In this document: piece after piece, positions 43,527 to 52,428 of the stretch
How the letters are laid out: the number at the start of each line of letters is the position of its first letter
Numbering within the stretch: the first letter of the stretch is position 1
Assembly: GCF_005671395.1 (NCBI RefSeq)
Contig: NZ_CP040428.1
Span: 3,720,001-3,784,000, forward strand
Length of the DNA: 64,000 bases
Reading direction: 5' to 3'
From: Jejubacter calystegiae
GTDB lineage: Bacteria > Pseudomonadota > Gammaproteobacteria > Enterobacterales > Enterobacteriaceae
Notes under the pieces: model-generated
Databases searched by the model: none
The model's input: the letters and a program-made list of their open reading frames with translations, nothing else
What the model was told of the DNA's origin: nothing
Translations under genes and position numbers: made by a program

Positions 43527-44186
43527 TTATTTTTTCTCTGCCGCTAACAGGGCGTTGGCCTCGGCCAGGGTGCGGGCTTTTCCCTGAACCATTAACAGCC
43601 AGGGGGCGTCAGGAGCAGGAATGGTCTTGGCCGCTGCGGGGGCGTTTTCGCCCCACTGGCGGATACCGACGGGCATCGGCGGCGCGTTGACGCCCTGCGG
43701 TACTTCCGCCCAGTAATCGCTGCCGGCGCGGGCATAGCTCGGGCGCAGGGTGACATCGCGGGTGGGTTCGTACATTAACGCTGACAGGAAGGTGACAAAT
43801 TCCGCGTCATCCGTCGCTTTGGTGGTGGACGGATGCCCGGTATACCCCAGATACCAGGGGGAGATAATCGCCAGCGCGGTATTAATATCGTCGTCATCCA
43901 GGCTATCGACCAGCCGCTGGCGATCGGTTTCGCCTGCGGACTGCAAATGCGCCATCAGACGCGCCAGCTGGCCCGGGAAGCGAGAATTCTGTTTGCTTAA
44001 CAGCTGACAGAGACGATCGGCGACTGAGGCATCCAGCCCCTGGCGACCGGTCAGCATTTCGCTGGCTCGCAGCAGCGTGGCGGCGGGCGTATTATCACTG
44101 GCCAGGGCCAGTGGGATTTGTAACGGCGCCGATACGATCATCGGTCCGGCGACCATTAATTGCAGAAAACGCCGTCTGTTCATCAT
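43527..44186 (-). CDS. Small (Tat-exported) subunit of the FAD/cytochrome dehydrogenase
   Basis: A 219-residue protein with a twin-arginine signal (NRRRFLQLM followed by a hydrophobic run to ALASDN). The rest matches the sorbitol dehydrogenase small-subunit family: DDDDINTALAIISPWYLGYT near residue 100, then TFLSALMYEPTRDVTLRPSY. It is needed in such complexes for export and stability. It is the second gene of the operon after the HbpS-like gene, and 30 bases before the FAD gene. ATG ATG at the start; either may be used. Confidence 0.88.
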   Translation of the reverse strand: MMNRRRFLQLMVAGPMIVSAPLQIPLALASDNTPAATLLRASEMLTGRQGLDASVADRLCQLLSKQNSRFPGQLARLMAHLQSAGETDRQRLVDSLDDDDINTALAIISPWYLGYTGHPSTTKATDDAEFVTFLSALMYEPTRDVTLRPSYARAGSDYWAEVPQGVNAPPMPVGIRQWGENAPAAAKTIPAPDAPWLLMVQGKARTLAEANALLAAEKK

Positions 44187-44202
44187 GATGCGTTCTCCAT
44201 GA

Positions 44203-44679
44203 CTAACCAGCGTTCAGCGCACTGAGCGCGGCCTTAGCGGCTTCGGCATCGACCTTGCCATCCGGCGTACTGACGCCAATCGCCCCCACCACTACGCCGT
44301 TGACCTTAATCGGCTCGCCGCCAGGCAGCGGCACCACCGCCGGATTGCCCAGCACGGCGACATTACCGGCGCTGATTTTCTGCTGAAAGCTGCTGGTAGG
44401 TTGGCCAAATGCCACGGCGGCATGGGCTTTCTTCGGCGCCAGTTCAATATTGGCAAGCGTTGCGCCATCCAGCCTTTCGAAAATAATGGGCTGACCGAAG
44501 CTGTCGACAATGCTGACCGCGCCCCCCATATGGTGAGCGCGAATAGTCTCTTCGGCTTTACTGACCATCTTTTGGGCCTGTTGATGATTCAGTACTGCAA
44601 CATTAATTACGGCGTCTGCCGCATAGGACGCCGCGCACACCAGCCCACTGCACAGAATGACAGTTGATAATAATTTCAT
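44203..44679 (-). CDS. HbpS/GlcG-family periplasmic protein
   Basis: A 158-residue protein with a signal peptide (to AASYAADA) and a single HbpS/GlcG (DUF336) domain: QKMVSKAEETIRAHHMGGAV, then DSFGQPIIFERLDGA, NPAVVPLPGGEPIKVNGVVV and VGAIGVSTPDGK. Relatives bind heme outside the cell in Streptomyces or sit beside glycolate and other cytochrome-linked dehydrogenases. First gene of the four-gene minus-strand operon, 16 bases before the small subunit. A paralogue lies at 47511. Confidence 0.88.
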   Translation of the reverse strand: MKLLSTVILCSGLVCAASYAADAVINVAVLNHQQAQKMVSKAEETIRAHHMGGAVSIVDSFGQPIIFERLDGATLANIELAPKKAHAAVAFGQPTSSFQQKISAGNVAVLGNPAVVPLPGGEPIKVNGVVVGAIGVSTPDGKVDAEAAKAALSALNAG

Positions 44680-45450
44680 AGCACCACCAGATTACAGGGA
44701 AGAAGTATTGTTGTTCTATCAATATCGAATAATTAATGGGCTAAAAACATAACGTCATCCATGCCGGAGAGAGTTAACTAAAAGTGCCTTATTCCGCTGA
44801 GCGTCAGTTTATATTCTTGCCAGGAATCGATAGCGGTCATTGCTTAATCAAATGGCGTTACTTTAAAGCCCCTGTTAAATAAGAGGTATGGTAGCTTGAA
44901 ATATTATTTCACTACAGAAGGTTAATCATTTCACCATCGCCACGATGGCGGTTCCCCCTGCTTTTCCTGAGCGATTTATGCTCACATGAGGATGCAACGC
45001 CATGCTAACAATATGGATACATCCTCCCGATTCTGCTGGTAGGTATTCCCCATTTGGTTCACTGGTGGGGTGTTTTTTTGTTGTTGCTCACAAAGTCACG
45101 ATGTCATTTTGGCCGTTTTTTTCGGCATCGCTTCTGGTCGAAACGGGTCGGCCGAAGGCGTGAATCACCGCATAAACACGGCTTTCCTGCTGGGATGAAC
45201 CGGCAATGGCGGTTATCGCGTCGCACTTTCATTCCTGTGCGGAATGGATTGATAAAACCCAATGCCATCTTTCAGCGGGTGACGCTGTCATAATCGCTGA
45301 AATTAACCAAATGGAAACATACGGCCAACATGTCGTATTCTGATGGACGATGTACCCCGTAAGTCCTCTTAGATAGCGGATTGAGTGAAATGACGCCAGG
45401 AGTTCAGACCCATAAATAATGGCGCAAATAACAAGATAAGGAATCAAGCA
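44680..45450. other. Large gene-free region between divergent dehydrogenase operon and CitMHS gene
   Basis: 771 bases with no supported gene. A 79-codon plus frame from 45054 has no family resemblance and poor composition. CCCCA (45048-45052) and TGGGG (45066-45070) followed by a T-run looks like a terminator that belongs to nothing present, hinting at a lost gene. AAGGAATC before 45451 is the ribosome binding site of the transporter. Both operon promoters should be in here. Confidence 0.45.
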
Positions 45451-46740
45451 ATGCTGATCGTTCTCAGTATCCTGATGCTGGTTTGTTTTATTTTTTGCTT
45501 AATGGCCCGGCGACTTTCCGCATTAACGGCGCTGATCGTTATCCCCACCATTTTTGCCCTGCTGGGCGGATTTCATGCACAAATGGGAAAGTTCGTGCTC
45601 GATGGATTGCGTACCGTTGCCCCGAATGGCGTAATGATCATTTTTGCCATGCTTTATTTTATGGTCATGACCGAAGCCGGTATGTTTGATCCACTGGTGA
45701 ATAAAGTGGTGAAAGCCGTTCATGGCGATCCGGTGAAAATTTTCCTGGGTACCGTACTGCTGGCGTTCATTGTGGCGCTGGATGGCGATGGCGCCACTAT
45801 TTACATCATCGTGCTGTCGGCCTTCCTGCCGATTTATCAGCGTTTGGGGCTGTCTCTGCCCATGGTGTGCTGCCTGCTGCTTCAGGTTTCCGGGCTGGGC
45901 AATATGGTGCCGTGGGGCGGTCCTACCGCACGGGCGGCCACGGCCATGCATATCGACGTCGGCGATATGTTTGTTCCGATGATCCCCGCCCTGCTGGCCT
46001 GCGTGGTCTGGACCTTTGTCCTGGCATGGGTTTTTGGCCGCCGTGAGCGGGTTCGTCTGGGCGAAGGTCTGAGCTGGAAGGCAGTGCATGCGCCCCAGGC
46101 TCAGGATCGCGGCCGCGGACCCCTGACCTTCTATTTCAACTGGCTGCTGACCCTGGGGCTGATCGCCTGCCTGTGTATCGAAGTCCTGCCGCTGAGCTAC
46201 CTGTTTATGCTGGCGGCTTGCGTGGCGCTGATGGTTAACTTTCCTGGCCTCAATCAACAAAAAGAGCAGCTGGAACAACACGCGCCGCCGATCCTGGCCG
46301 TTTCCAGTCTGATTTTCGCAGCCGGGGTATTTACCGGCCTGTTCACCGGCACCGGTATGGTCAATGCCGTCGGTACCGCGCTGCTGAAGATTATTCCGGA
46401 TGCCATGGGGCCGTATATGGCGCCGGTGACTGCCCTGCTGAGCATTCCGATGACCTGGCTGGTTTCCAACGACGTATTCTATTTTGGCGTGCTGCCGGTA
46501 CTGGCCGACACCGCCAGACACCACGGGATCAGCGGTATTGAAATGGCCAGGGCTTCGCTGGTGGGTCAGCCGGTGCATATCCTCAGTCCGCTGGTGGCGT
46601 CGACCTATCTGGTGGTGAGTATGCTGAAACTGGACTACGCCGGGAATCAACGCTTCACCTTTAAATGGTCGCTGGTAAACTGCTTTATTCTGTTAGTGAT
46701 ATCACTATTGCTGGGGGTTATCCCCTTTGCTGCCGCGTGA
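45451..46740 (+). CDS. CitMHS-family citrate/divalent metal transporter
   Basis: Inner-membrane transporter of 429 residues with about twelve helices in the CitMHS family (Bacillus CitM/CitH-like), which import citrate bound to Mg, Ca or other metals. Features: FAMLYFMVMTEAGMFDPLV near residue 66, FIVALDGDGATIYII near residue 105 and VPWGGPTARAATAMHIDVGD near residue 152. The second half repeats the fold (FTGLFTGTGMVNAVGTAL). It is followed after 7 bases by terC on the same strand. A metal-complexed organic acid produced or used by the nearby dehydrogenases is a reasonable but unproven cargo. Confidence 0.9.
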   Translation: MLIVLSILMLVCFIFCLMARRLSALTALIVIPTIFALLGGFHAQMGKFVLDGLRTVAPNGVMIIFAMLYFMVMTEAGMFDPLVNKVVKAVHGDPVKIFLGTVLLAFIVALDGDGATIYIIVLSAFLPIYQRLGLSLPMVCCLLLQVSGLGNMVPWGGPTARAATAMHIDVGDMFVPMIPALLACVVWTFVLAWVFGRRERVRLGEGLSWKAVHAPQAQDRGRGPLTFYFNWLLTLGLIACLCIEVLPLSYLFMLAACVALMVNFPGLNQQKEQLEQHAPPILAVSSLIFAAGVFTGLFTGTGMVNAVGTALLKIIPDAMGPYMAPVTALLSIPMTWLVSNDVFYFGVLPVLADTARHHGISGIEMARASLVGQPVHILSPLVASTYLVVSMLKLDYAGNQRFTFKWSLVNCFILLVISLLLGVIPFAAA

Positions 46741-46747
46741 GTAGGAT

Positions 46748-47431
46748 ATGAACCAATTATTTTTAAACTGGGATTTTGCCGCCATCCTGTTGCAGATAAT
46801 CATTATCGATCTGCTGCTGGGGGGCGATAACGCGGTGGTCATCGCCATGGCCTGCCGTAAACTGCCGCCGGAGCTGCGGACCAAAGCGATCGTTATCGGT
46901 ACCGCGGGCGCTATCCTGGCCCGCATCGTTCTGCTGGGCATCGCCGTTTATCTGTTGTCGCTGCCGATGCTGAAAGTTATCGGGGCGCTATTATTGCTGT
47001 GGATCGGTATCAGGCTGGTCGCCAATCAGGATGAAGAAGAGGAAGTCAGCAGCTCCACCAGCCTGTGGAAAACCGCCGTGACGATTACGGTCGCCGATGT
47101 GGTGATGTCGCTGGATAACGTACTGGCCGTCGCCGCAGCCGGGAACGGTCATATCGTGCTGGTGGCATTAGGGGTGATTATCAGCATTCCGATTATCGTT
47201 GCCGGCAGCAAACTGGTGCTGGCGATTCTGAACCGCTTCCCTGCCGTGGTGATGCTCGGCGGGGCGCTGATCGGCTGGATCGCCGGCAGCATGCTGGTGA
47301 CCGATCCGATTATCACCCGCTTCTACCCGCAGCCGTTTCACGCCCTGCCGCTGGCGGCGGGCGCCGTCGGCGCACTGCTGGTGCTGCTGGTTGGCATGCG
47401 CCGCAACCGGCTGGCGAATTCGGAGAAGTAA
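46748..47431 (+). CDS. TerC-family membrane protein
   Basis: A 227-residue TerC/YjbE-type protein with seven helices. The two hallmark metal-site segments are IIIDLLLGGDNAVVIAMACR (about residues 17-36) and VADVVMSLDNVLAVAAAGNG near residue 117, each with the conserved acidic residues. Family members export manganese or other metals. Directly behind a metal-citrate type transporter, it might dispose of the metal that comes in with the acid; this is inference. GTAGGA overlaps the upstream stop. Confidence 0.88.
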   Translation: MNQLFLNWDFAAILLQIIIIDLLLGGDNAVVIAMACRKLPPELRTKAIVIGTAGAILARIVLLGIAVYLLSLPMLKVIGALLLLWIGIRLVANQDEEEEVSSSTSLWKTAVTITVADVVMSLDNVLAVAAAGNGHIVLVALGVIISIPIIVAGSKLVLAILNRFPAVVMLGGALIGWIAGSMLVTDPIITRFYPQPFHALPLAAGAVGALLVLLVGMRRNRLANSEK

Positions 47432-47459
47432 TCTATCAGCCGCACATCTGATGTTCCCT

Positions 47460-47496
47460 AAAAAACGGCATCTTACTGAGTAAGGCGCCGTTTTTT
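47460..47496. terminator. Bidirectional terminator between terC and HbpS-like gene
   Basis: AAAAAACGGC (47460-47469) and GCCG plus six T (47487-47496) form a perfect stem, with an inner CTTAC/GTAAG stem. A-run and T-run on both sides allow use from either direction. Confidence 0.92.
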
Positions 47497-47510
47497 ATCA
47501 TAGTCCCAAA

Positions 47511-47981
47511 TTACTTAACGCTTTCCGCCGCCGCGTTGGCAATAGCCACTTCGTTCGGGTTTGCCGAGCCGCTGACGCCCACGCCGCCCACCACGTCGCT
47601 GCCGGTTTTCACTGGCGCGCCGCCGCCCAGCGGCACCATGCCCGGCAGAGTGGCGATAGCCGGTTCCTGGCCGTTGGCGCGGGCCATATATTTATCGGTC
47701 GGGGTGCGATATAGCACGGCGGCCCGGCCCTTTTTAATTGCTGAGTCAATGCAGCCGACCGGCGCATTATCCATCCGTTTAAAAGCCAGCAACTGGCCGG
47801 AGCGATCCAGTACCGCCACGCAAACGCTGGCTTCCAGACTGACGGCTTTTTCCGTCGCCGTCTTCAGCAGCTTTTCCGCATCGCTCCACGAAAGCGTCGT
47901 TTGGGTCAGGGTCGCGCTGACAGAAAATGCACTGAACAGCGTGGCGGACCCCAGGGCGGCTGACAGAAGTAATTTTTTCAT
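47511..47981 (-). CDS. HbpS/GlcG-family periplasmic protein (second copy)
   Basis: A 156-residue protein with a signal peptide (cut after SVSA) and one HbpS/GlcG domain: AEKLLKTATEKAVSLEASVC, DRSGQLLAFKRMDNA, IATLPGMVPLGGGAPVKTGS, DVVGGVGVSGSA. It shares the fold and the GxxVPLxGG loop with the protein at 44203 but is clearly diverged, so not a recent duplication. Followed (in its own direction) by the shared terminator. DoxX lies upstream on the same strand with a 66-base gap. Confidence 0.87.
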   Translation of the reverse strand: MKKLLLSAALGSATLFSAFSVSATLTQTTLSWSDAEKLLKTATEKAVSLEASVCVAVLDRSGQLLAFKRMDNAPVGCIDSAIKKGRAAVLYRTPTDKYMARANGQEPAIATLPGMVPLGGGAPVKTGSDVVGGVGVSGSANPNEVAIANAAAESVK

Positions 47982-48047
47982 TATCTATGACCTTTTAATA
48001 AATAGAGTAATCGGAACGATATTGAATATCGATGACATCATTAATAA

Positions 48048-48464
48048 TCAGGTTGTTTGCGCCTGAAATTTATGACGTAACAGGTAGTCCAGACTCAATC
48101 GCCCCGGACCATTGAGCGCCAGCAGAATAAACCCTGCCGCGCAGGAGGCATTTTTTAACCACACCATTAAATGCGCATGGCTATAGCCCTGATAGAACAG
48201 GAATCCTGCTGCTATGGAAAAAATAGCCATAAAAACAGAGGTAAAGCGCGTCAGAAAGCCAAAGGCAATGGCCAGCCCGCCCCCCACTTCCAGCAGAATC
48301 ACCAGCGGTAAAAAGAATGCCGGTACATGGTTTTCAGCCATCAGGGTGAGGTTGTCGTGATAATTAAAAACTTTATCCACGCCGGAGGTAAAAAATAATC
48401 CGACGGCCAGAACACGGGCCAGGATACAGATAATGTCAGAATAGCGATTCATAGCAGGTATCAC
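48048..48464 (-). CDS. DoxX-family membrane protein
   Basis: A 138-residue (or 134 from the ATG at 48452) membrane protein with four helices of the DoxX family: ILARVLAVGLFFTSGVDKVF near residue 14, then PLVILLEVGGGLAIAFGFLT and the C-terminal helix with AGFILLALNGPGRLSLD. Relatives support thiosulfate:quinone reduction or redox balance; in enterics the function is unknown. Neither start has a good ribosome binding site. Position between an HbpS-like gene and a LysR gene suggests a part in the same oxidative process. Confidence 0.85.
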   Translation of the reverse strand: MIPAMNRYSDIICILARVLAVGLFFTSGVDKVFNYHDNLTLMAENHVPAFFLPLVILLEVGGGLAIAFGFLTRFTSVFMAIFSIAAGFLFYQGYSHAHLMVWLKNASCAAGFILLALNGPGRLSLDYLLRHKFQAQTT

Positions 48465-48592
48465 TTACAGAATTAATGGGTTTATAGCTCAGGAAAATAT
48501 TTTTTAACATGAGGAATAAAGCCGAAACAGTCTCTCCGGGTTATGATTCCTCACGTCTGAGTTATTAATTACCTGCCGTCATTACTGACTGA

Positions 48593-49483
48593 TTATTCAT
48601 AACGCCAGTGACGTTCTGCGATTTGCACTACCTGACGCGCAACCGGCGACAGCTCGCTGAGGGAGTGGAATTGTAGCCCAAATGTGCGCGGCATCACCAA
48701 AAGCGGCATCGGAATTTCCACCAGTGGAATGACTGACTCCAGCGCCTGCAGACAGCGGCGCGACAAAAAGCTTAATAGTTGGGTTTCCACCACAACCGAA
48801 CGCAGAGTGGCCAGCGAGTTGGTTTCAATCTGGATCCGCGGCGGCGGATATCCTCCGCCCTGTAAACGCTGCTCCAGCCACTGTCGGGTGGCGACATTAC
48901 GTGAAGGCAACAGCCAGTTGAACTTGCCCAGTTGCTCCGGCGTCGGGTGAATGCCAGCCAGCGGGTGATCGGCGCTGGCCACCAGCACCACAGGATCGTC
49001 CAGCAACGGGCGGCGGACGAATTCGGTGTCGTAGTCAGGCAGGAAGCCAAGGATAATATCCAGCTGATTCTCACGCAGCATATTTTGCAGGAAGTCATTC
49101 ATGCCGACCTTGACATCAATACGCACGTCCGGCGCTTCGCACAGCAGTTCCCGGGCCAGCTGCGGCAGCATAAACTCCGCTGCCGTCGCTGCGGCGCCGA
49201 TACGGACATAGCCTGCCGTTCCTTCCGACAGCGACTTCATTTCACGCTGGGTCTCTTCCATCGACTGGACGATTTTTTGAACTCGATCACAAAGTAATAC
49301 GCCGGCTTCGGTCAGGCGGATGCCGCGTCCGACCTTCAGGATCAATCGGGTGGCATAAATTTTCTCCAGACGCTGGATGCACTTGGACAGTGCCGGCTGA
49401 GTGATTCCCAGACTTATCGCCGCCCTTCCCAGGTGTCCCGTCTCCCTTATCGCCAGGAAGTAGCGCAGATCTTTCAGTTCCAT
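48593..49483 (-). CDS. LysR-family regulator
   Basis: A 296-residue LysR regulator from MELKDLRYFLAIRETGHLGR; GGGGAA lies just before. Helix-turn-helix HLGRAAISLGITQPALSKCI (residues 17-36). The effector domain includes IGAAATAAEFMLPQLARELL and FVRRPLLDDPVVLVASADHP, similar to regulators of sugar-acid genes. It is divergent from the hydroxyacid dehydrogenase operon with 93 bases between and so is its probable activator. Confidence 0.9.
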   Translation of the reverse strand: MELKDLRYFLAIRETGHLGRAAISLGITQPALSKCIQRLEKIYATRLILKVGRGIRLTEAGVLLCDRVQKIVQSMEETQREMKSLSEGTAGYVRIGAAATAAEFMLPQLARELLCEAPDVRIDVKVGMNDFLQNMLRENQLDIILGFLPDYDTEFVRRPLLDDPVVLVASADHPLAGIHPTPEQLGKFNWLLPSRNVATRQWLEQRLQGGGYPPPRIQIETNSLATLRSVVVETQLLSFLSRRCLQALESVIPLVEIPMPLLVMPRTFGLQFHSLSELSPVARQVVQIAERHWRYE

Positions 49484-49576
49484 TTCATTCCCCACAGGAA
49501 TCAATAAATAAAATTCGGCTGTTAATTTTTATGTTTTAACAGTGCGACCATACAAAAAACAACACTGGAGCTACTT

Positions 49577-50566
49577 ATGGCTTACAAATTTTTAATGACC
49601 GCGCCGGCGCTGGGAGCGGCGGGTCGTCAGGTGCTGGCGGATGCGGGTTGCGAAGTCGACTATTTAACCGAAGCGAATAACCCGACGGAAGTGGAACAGC
49701 GGATGGCGACGCACGCCTATGACGCCGTTATTTCCCGTACCGTCACGCTGTCGGAACAGGCCATCGCCGCCTGCCCGTCGCTGAAAATCATCTGCAAACA
49801 CGGCGTCGGCGTGACCAATATTGATGTCGCCGCCGCCAGCGCCCGTGGGATCCCGGTGTTAACCACCCCGGCCACCAATGCCCAGTCGGTGGCCGAACTG
49901 ACCATTGGCCTGATGCTGAGCGCAGCGCGCCAGCTGCCGTTCTTCCAGCAGGAGATCGCCGCAGGCCGCTGGACCCGCACCAGCCTGGGGAGTGAACTGC
50001 AGGGCAAGACCCTGGGGTTGGTTGGCTTCGGTGAAATCGGCCGCCGGGTTGCCGGTATCGCCGGGGCCATCGGCATGTCAGTGCGGTTTTTTGACCCGGC
50101 AGTTGCTCCGGGAACCCCGACCGGCGGCGCCCACCAGTGCGCCAGCCTGGATGAGCTGCTGCCGCTGAGCCATGTGCTGAGCCTGCACTGCCCGGTCAGT
50201 GACGCCACCCGCCAGATGCTCCGTGCCGATACTCTGGCACAGTTGCCCGAGCGCGCGATCGTCATTAACACTTCGCGCGGCGAACTGATTGACGAACCGG
50301 CGCTGGTCCAGGCGTTACAGCAGGGTCACCTGGCCGGTGCGGGCCTGGACACCTTCGCTCAGGAGCCGCTGCCGGAAGCGCATCCGTTTCGTCAGCTCAG
50401 CAACATCGTGATGACCCCGCACATCGGCGGTACCACCCCGGAAGCGCTGGACGCCGTCGCGCGCTCTGCTGCGCAACAGTGCCTCGACTTTTTACAGCAG
50501 CGGCGCATCAATCTGCGCGCCTGCGTTAACCCGAACGCCCTGAAGAATGAGGATATGAAGCAATGA
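49577..50566 (+). CDS. D-isomer-specific 2-hydroxyacid dehydrogenase
   Basis: A 329-residue NAD-dependent dehydrogenase of the SerA-like group. Cofactor site KTLGLVGFGEIGRRVAGIAG near residue 144, catalytic arginine in VINTSRGELIDE near residue 233, and the histidine in MTPHIGGTTPEAL near residue 281. The ACT domain of true SerA is missing, so it is catabolic rather than biosynthetic. Substrate unknown. Its TGA overlaps the ATG of the next gene (ATGA), so translation is coupled. GGAG precedes the ATG. Confidence 0.9.
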   Translation: MAYKFLMTAPALGAAGRQVLADAGCEVDYLTEANNPTEVEQRMATHAYDAVISRTVTLSEQAIAACPSLKIICKHGVGVTNIDVAAASARGIPVLTTPATNAQSVAELTIGLMLSAARQLPFFQQEIAAGRWTRTSLGSELQGKTLGLVGFGEIGRRVAGIAGAIGMSVRFFDPAVAPGTPTGGAHQCASLDELLPLSHVLSLHCPVSDATRQMLRADTLAQLPERAIVINTSRGELIDEPALVQALQQGHLAGAGLDTFAQEPLPEAHPFRQLSNIVMTPHIGGTTPEALDAVARSAAQQCLDFLQQRRINLRACVNPNALKNEDMKQ

Positions 50567-51255
50567 CATCTCGCAGCGAATGGCCCGCCGGTTATTTTAT
50601 TGGCAGCCGGGATAAGGTGCCGGATAGCACCACCCTCGACGCATGGCGTCGCCTTGCGGTGCCGAACATTGGTGACTGCATGGGCCGTAGCGTCGCCGCA
50701 CGCGGCCTGAAGCCTTATCACAACGACAGTCAACTGGTCGTTTGCGGTCCGGCGCTGACCGTTAAAGTCCGGCCCGGCGACAACCTGATGATCCATAAGG
50801 CGATCGAGATTGCGCAGCCGGGTGATGTCATCGTGGTCGATGGCGCGGGCGATCTGACCCAGGCGCTGATCGGCGGCCTGATGCGCACTTCTGCAATCAC
50901 CAAAAAGATTGCCGCTTTCATCATCGATGGCGCGATTCGCGATCTCAATGAATGGGCGGAAGGCGGCGTGGCGGTTTATGCCCGCGGCAATACCCTGAGA
51001 GGCCCCAGCAAGGACGGCCCGGGGGAAGTGAATATCCCGATCTCCTGCGCGGGGCTGCTGGTCTCTCCGGGCGATCTGATTGTCGCGGACGCGGATGGGG
51101 TGATCGCCGTTCCCTTCGATGAACTGGATGATTTACTGCCCAAAGTGCAGCAGCACGCCCAGCGCGAAGAGAAGATTCGCGCCAATAACGCAGCGGGGAC
51201 CACTGACCCGGAACGCTTTAACAGTCTGCTACGCGCCAAAGGCTGCCCGGTCTGA
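50563..51255 (+). CDS. RraA-family aldolase/decarboxylase-like protein
   Basis: A 230-residue protein of the RraA/HMG aldolase family. VPNIGDCMGRSVAARGLKPY near residue 30, GPALTVKVRPGDNLMIHKAI, then the metal and substrate site VIVVDGAGDLTQALIGGLM near residue 87 and AAFIIDGAIRDLNEW near residue 121. The G-x-R-D pattern with the catalytic Arg-Asp is intact, so an aldolase or oxaloacetate decarboxylase activity is more likely than the RNase E inhibitor role. Coupled to the dehydrogenase before it, it may cleave or decarboxylate that enzyme's 2-oxo acid product (inference). Confidence 0.9.
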   Translation: MTSRSEWPAGYFIGSRDKVPDSTTLDAWRRLAVPNIGDCMGRSVAARGLKPYHNDSQLVVCGPALTVKVRPGDNLMIHKAIEIAQPGDVIVVDGAGDLTQALIGGLMRTSAITKKIAAFIIDGAIRDLNEWAEGGVAVYARGNTLRGPSKDGPGEVNIPISCAGLLVSPGDLIVADADGVIAVPFDELDDLLPKVQQHAQREEKIRANNAAGTTDPERFNSLLRAKGCPV

Positions 51256-51284
51256 ACCCTTACCACGGAGGTTGAATCATCACT

Positions 51285-52409
51285 ATGTTTAAAAAACTGA
51301 CTCTGACGGCCGCTTTGCTGCTTGCCATGCAGGCGCAGGCGGCGGATACCCTGCCCCCGACCTTACCGCAGCATCAGGATAACCGTCTGCAACAGGCGGC
51401 GACCTCGCCCCGGGTATGGAACGGTATTACGGTCTCTGGCGACGGGCGTATTTTTGCCTCACTGACCCAGTCGGAAGGCCCGGGGCCGCAACTGGTGGAA
51501 GTGGGTAAGGATGGCAAGATAACGCCTTATCCCGACGAGCAATGGAACCAGTGGCAGGCCAGCGATGCGCAGCACCATTTCCTGCACGTCAATGCGCTGC
51601 GAATCGGGCCGGATGGCAATCTGTGGGTGATGGACGCCGGAAATACCGGCATTGGCACCGGCGATAAAGCCGTTAGCGGTGCGGGCAAGCTGGTCAACAT
51701 CGACCTGAAGACCAATCGGGTGGTCGGCGCTTATATCATTGATGCGCCAGTGCAAAAGCCCGCCAGCTATCTCGATGACGTACGTTTTAACGGTGATTAC
51801 GCCTATATTACCGATCCGGGGGCTGTGGGTCTGGTGGTGCTGAATCTGAAAACCGGCAAGTCCCACCGGGTACTGGATAACCATCCGCTGTCCATCGATC
51901 ACGAGCCGATTTATGCCGATGGCAAAAAGCTGCATCTGCGCGACGGACGCGAAAAACGGGTCGGTCTGGATCAGCTGGAAGTCTCGCCGGACGGAAAGTG
52001 GCTCTATTATCAGGCGATCCCTGGACCGATGGCCCGTATCGAAACCCGCTACCTCAACGATGATTCGCTTGCGGCCAGTGAAGTGAATCGCCACGCCGAA
52101 CATTTCCTCGATACCTGGAGTACCGGCGGGACGGCGATCGATAGCGAAGGCAATCTGTATGCCTCCAATATCAATACCCGCTCCGTGATGCGCATTACCC
52201 CGCAGGGCAAAGTCAGCACCGTTATCAGCGACCCGCGTCTGGTATGGGTGGATGCGATGTGGATAAGCCACGGCGCTCTGTGGATGCCTGCCGCGCAGAT
52301 CAACCGGACACCGGCCACTACTGGGGGTAAACCTTCCACGGTCGAGTACCCTGTGAAGCTGTATAAATTACCGCTGCCGATAGCGCCTTCACCGCGCGAT
52401 CATCAGTAA
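51285..52409 (+). CDS. Major royal jelly/yellow-family periplasmic protein
   Basis: A 374-residue exported protein with a signal peptide (cut after MQAQA) and a beta-propeller of the MRJP/yellow family: VWNGITVSGDGRIFASLTQS near residue 45, IGPDGNLWVMDAGNTG near residue 108, DDVRFNGDYAYITDPG near residue 165 and WSTGGTAIDSEGNLYASNIN near residue 280. Relatives are lactonase-like or have no known catalysis; insect members include dopachrome-converting proteins. As third gene of the LysR-linked operon it could hydrolyse a sugar lactone outside the cytoplasm, which would feed the dehydrogenase. That is inference. Confidence 0.88.
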   Translation: MFKKLTLTAALLLAMQAQAADTLPPTLPQHQDNRLQQAATSPRVWNGITVSGDGRIFASLTQSEGPGPQLVEVGKDGKITPYPDEQWNQWQASDAQHHFLHVNALRIGPDGNLWVMDAGNTGIGTGDKAVSGAGKLVNIDLKTNRVVGAYIIDAPVQKPASYLDDVRFNGDYAYITDPGAVGLVVLNLKTGKSHRVLDNHPLSIDHEPIYADGKKLHLRDGREKRVGLDQLEVSPDGKWLYYQAIPGPMARIETRYLNDDSLAASEVNRHAEHFLDTWSTGGTAIDSEGNLYASNINTRSVMRITPQGKVSTVISDPRLVWVDAMWISHGALWMPAAQINRTPATTGGKPSTVEYPVKLYKLPLPIAPSPRDHQ

Positions 52410-52428
52410 CCCATTCCGGCATCGTCAG

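Noticed and set aside
45054-45437. Short plus frames after the orphan terminator-like hairpin, including one starting MAVIASHFHSCAEW
   Set aside because: Too short, no ribosome binding site and no recognised family; could be debris of a lost gene but cannot be supported.
45523-46650. 375-codon minus-strand open frame inside the CitMHS gene
   Set aside because: Antisense shadow; His/Gln-rich and without membrane or enzyme features.
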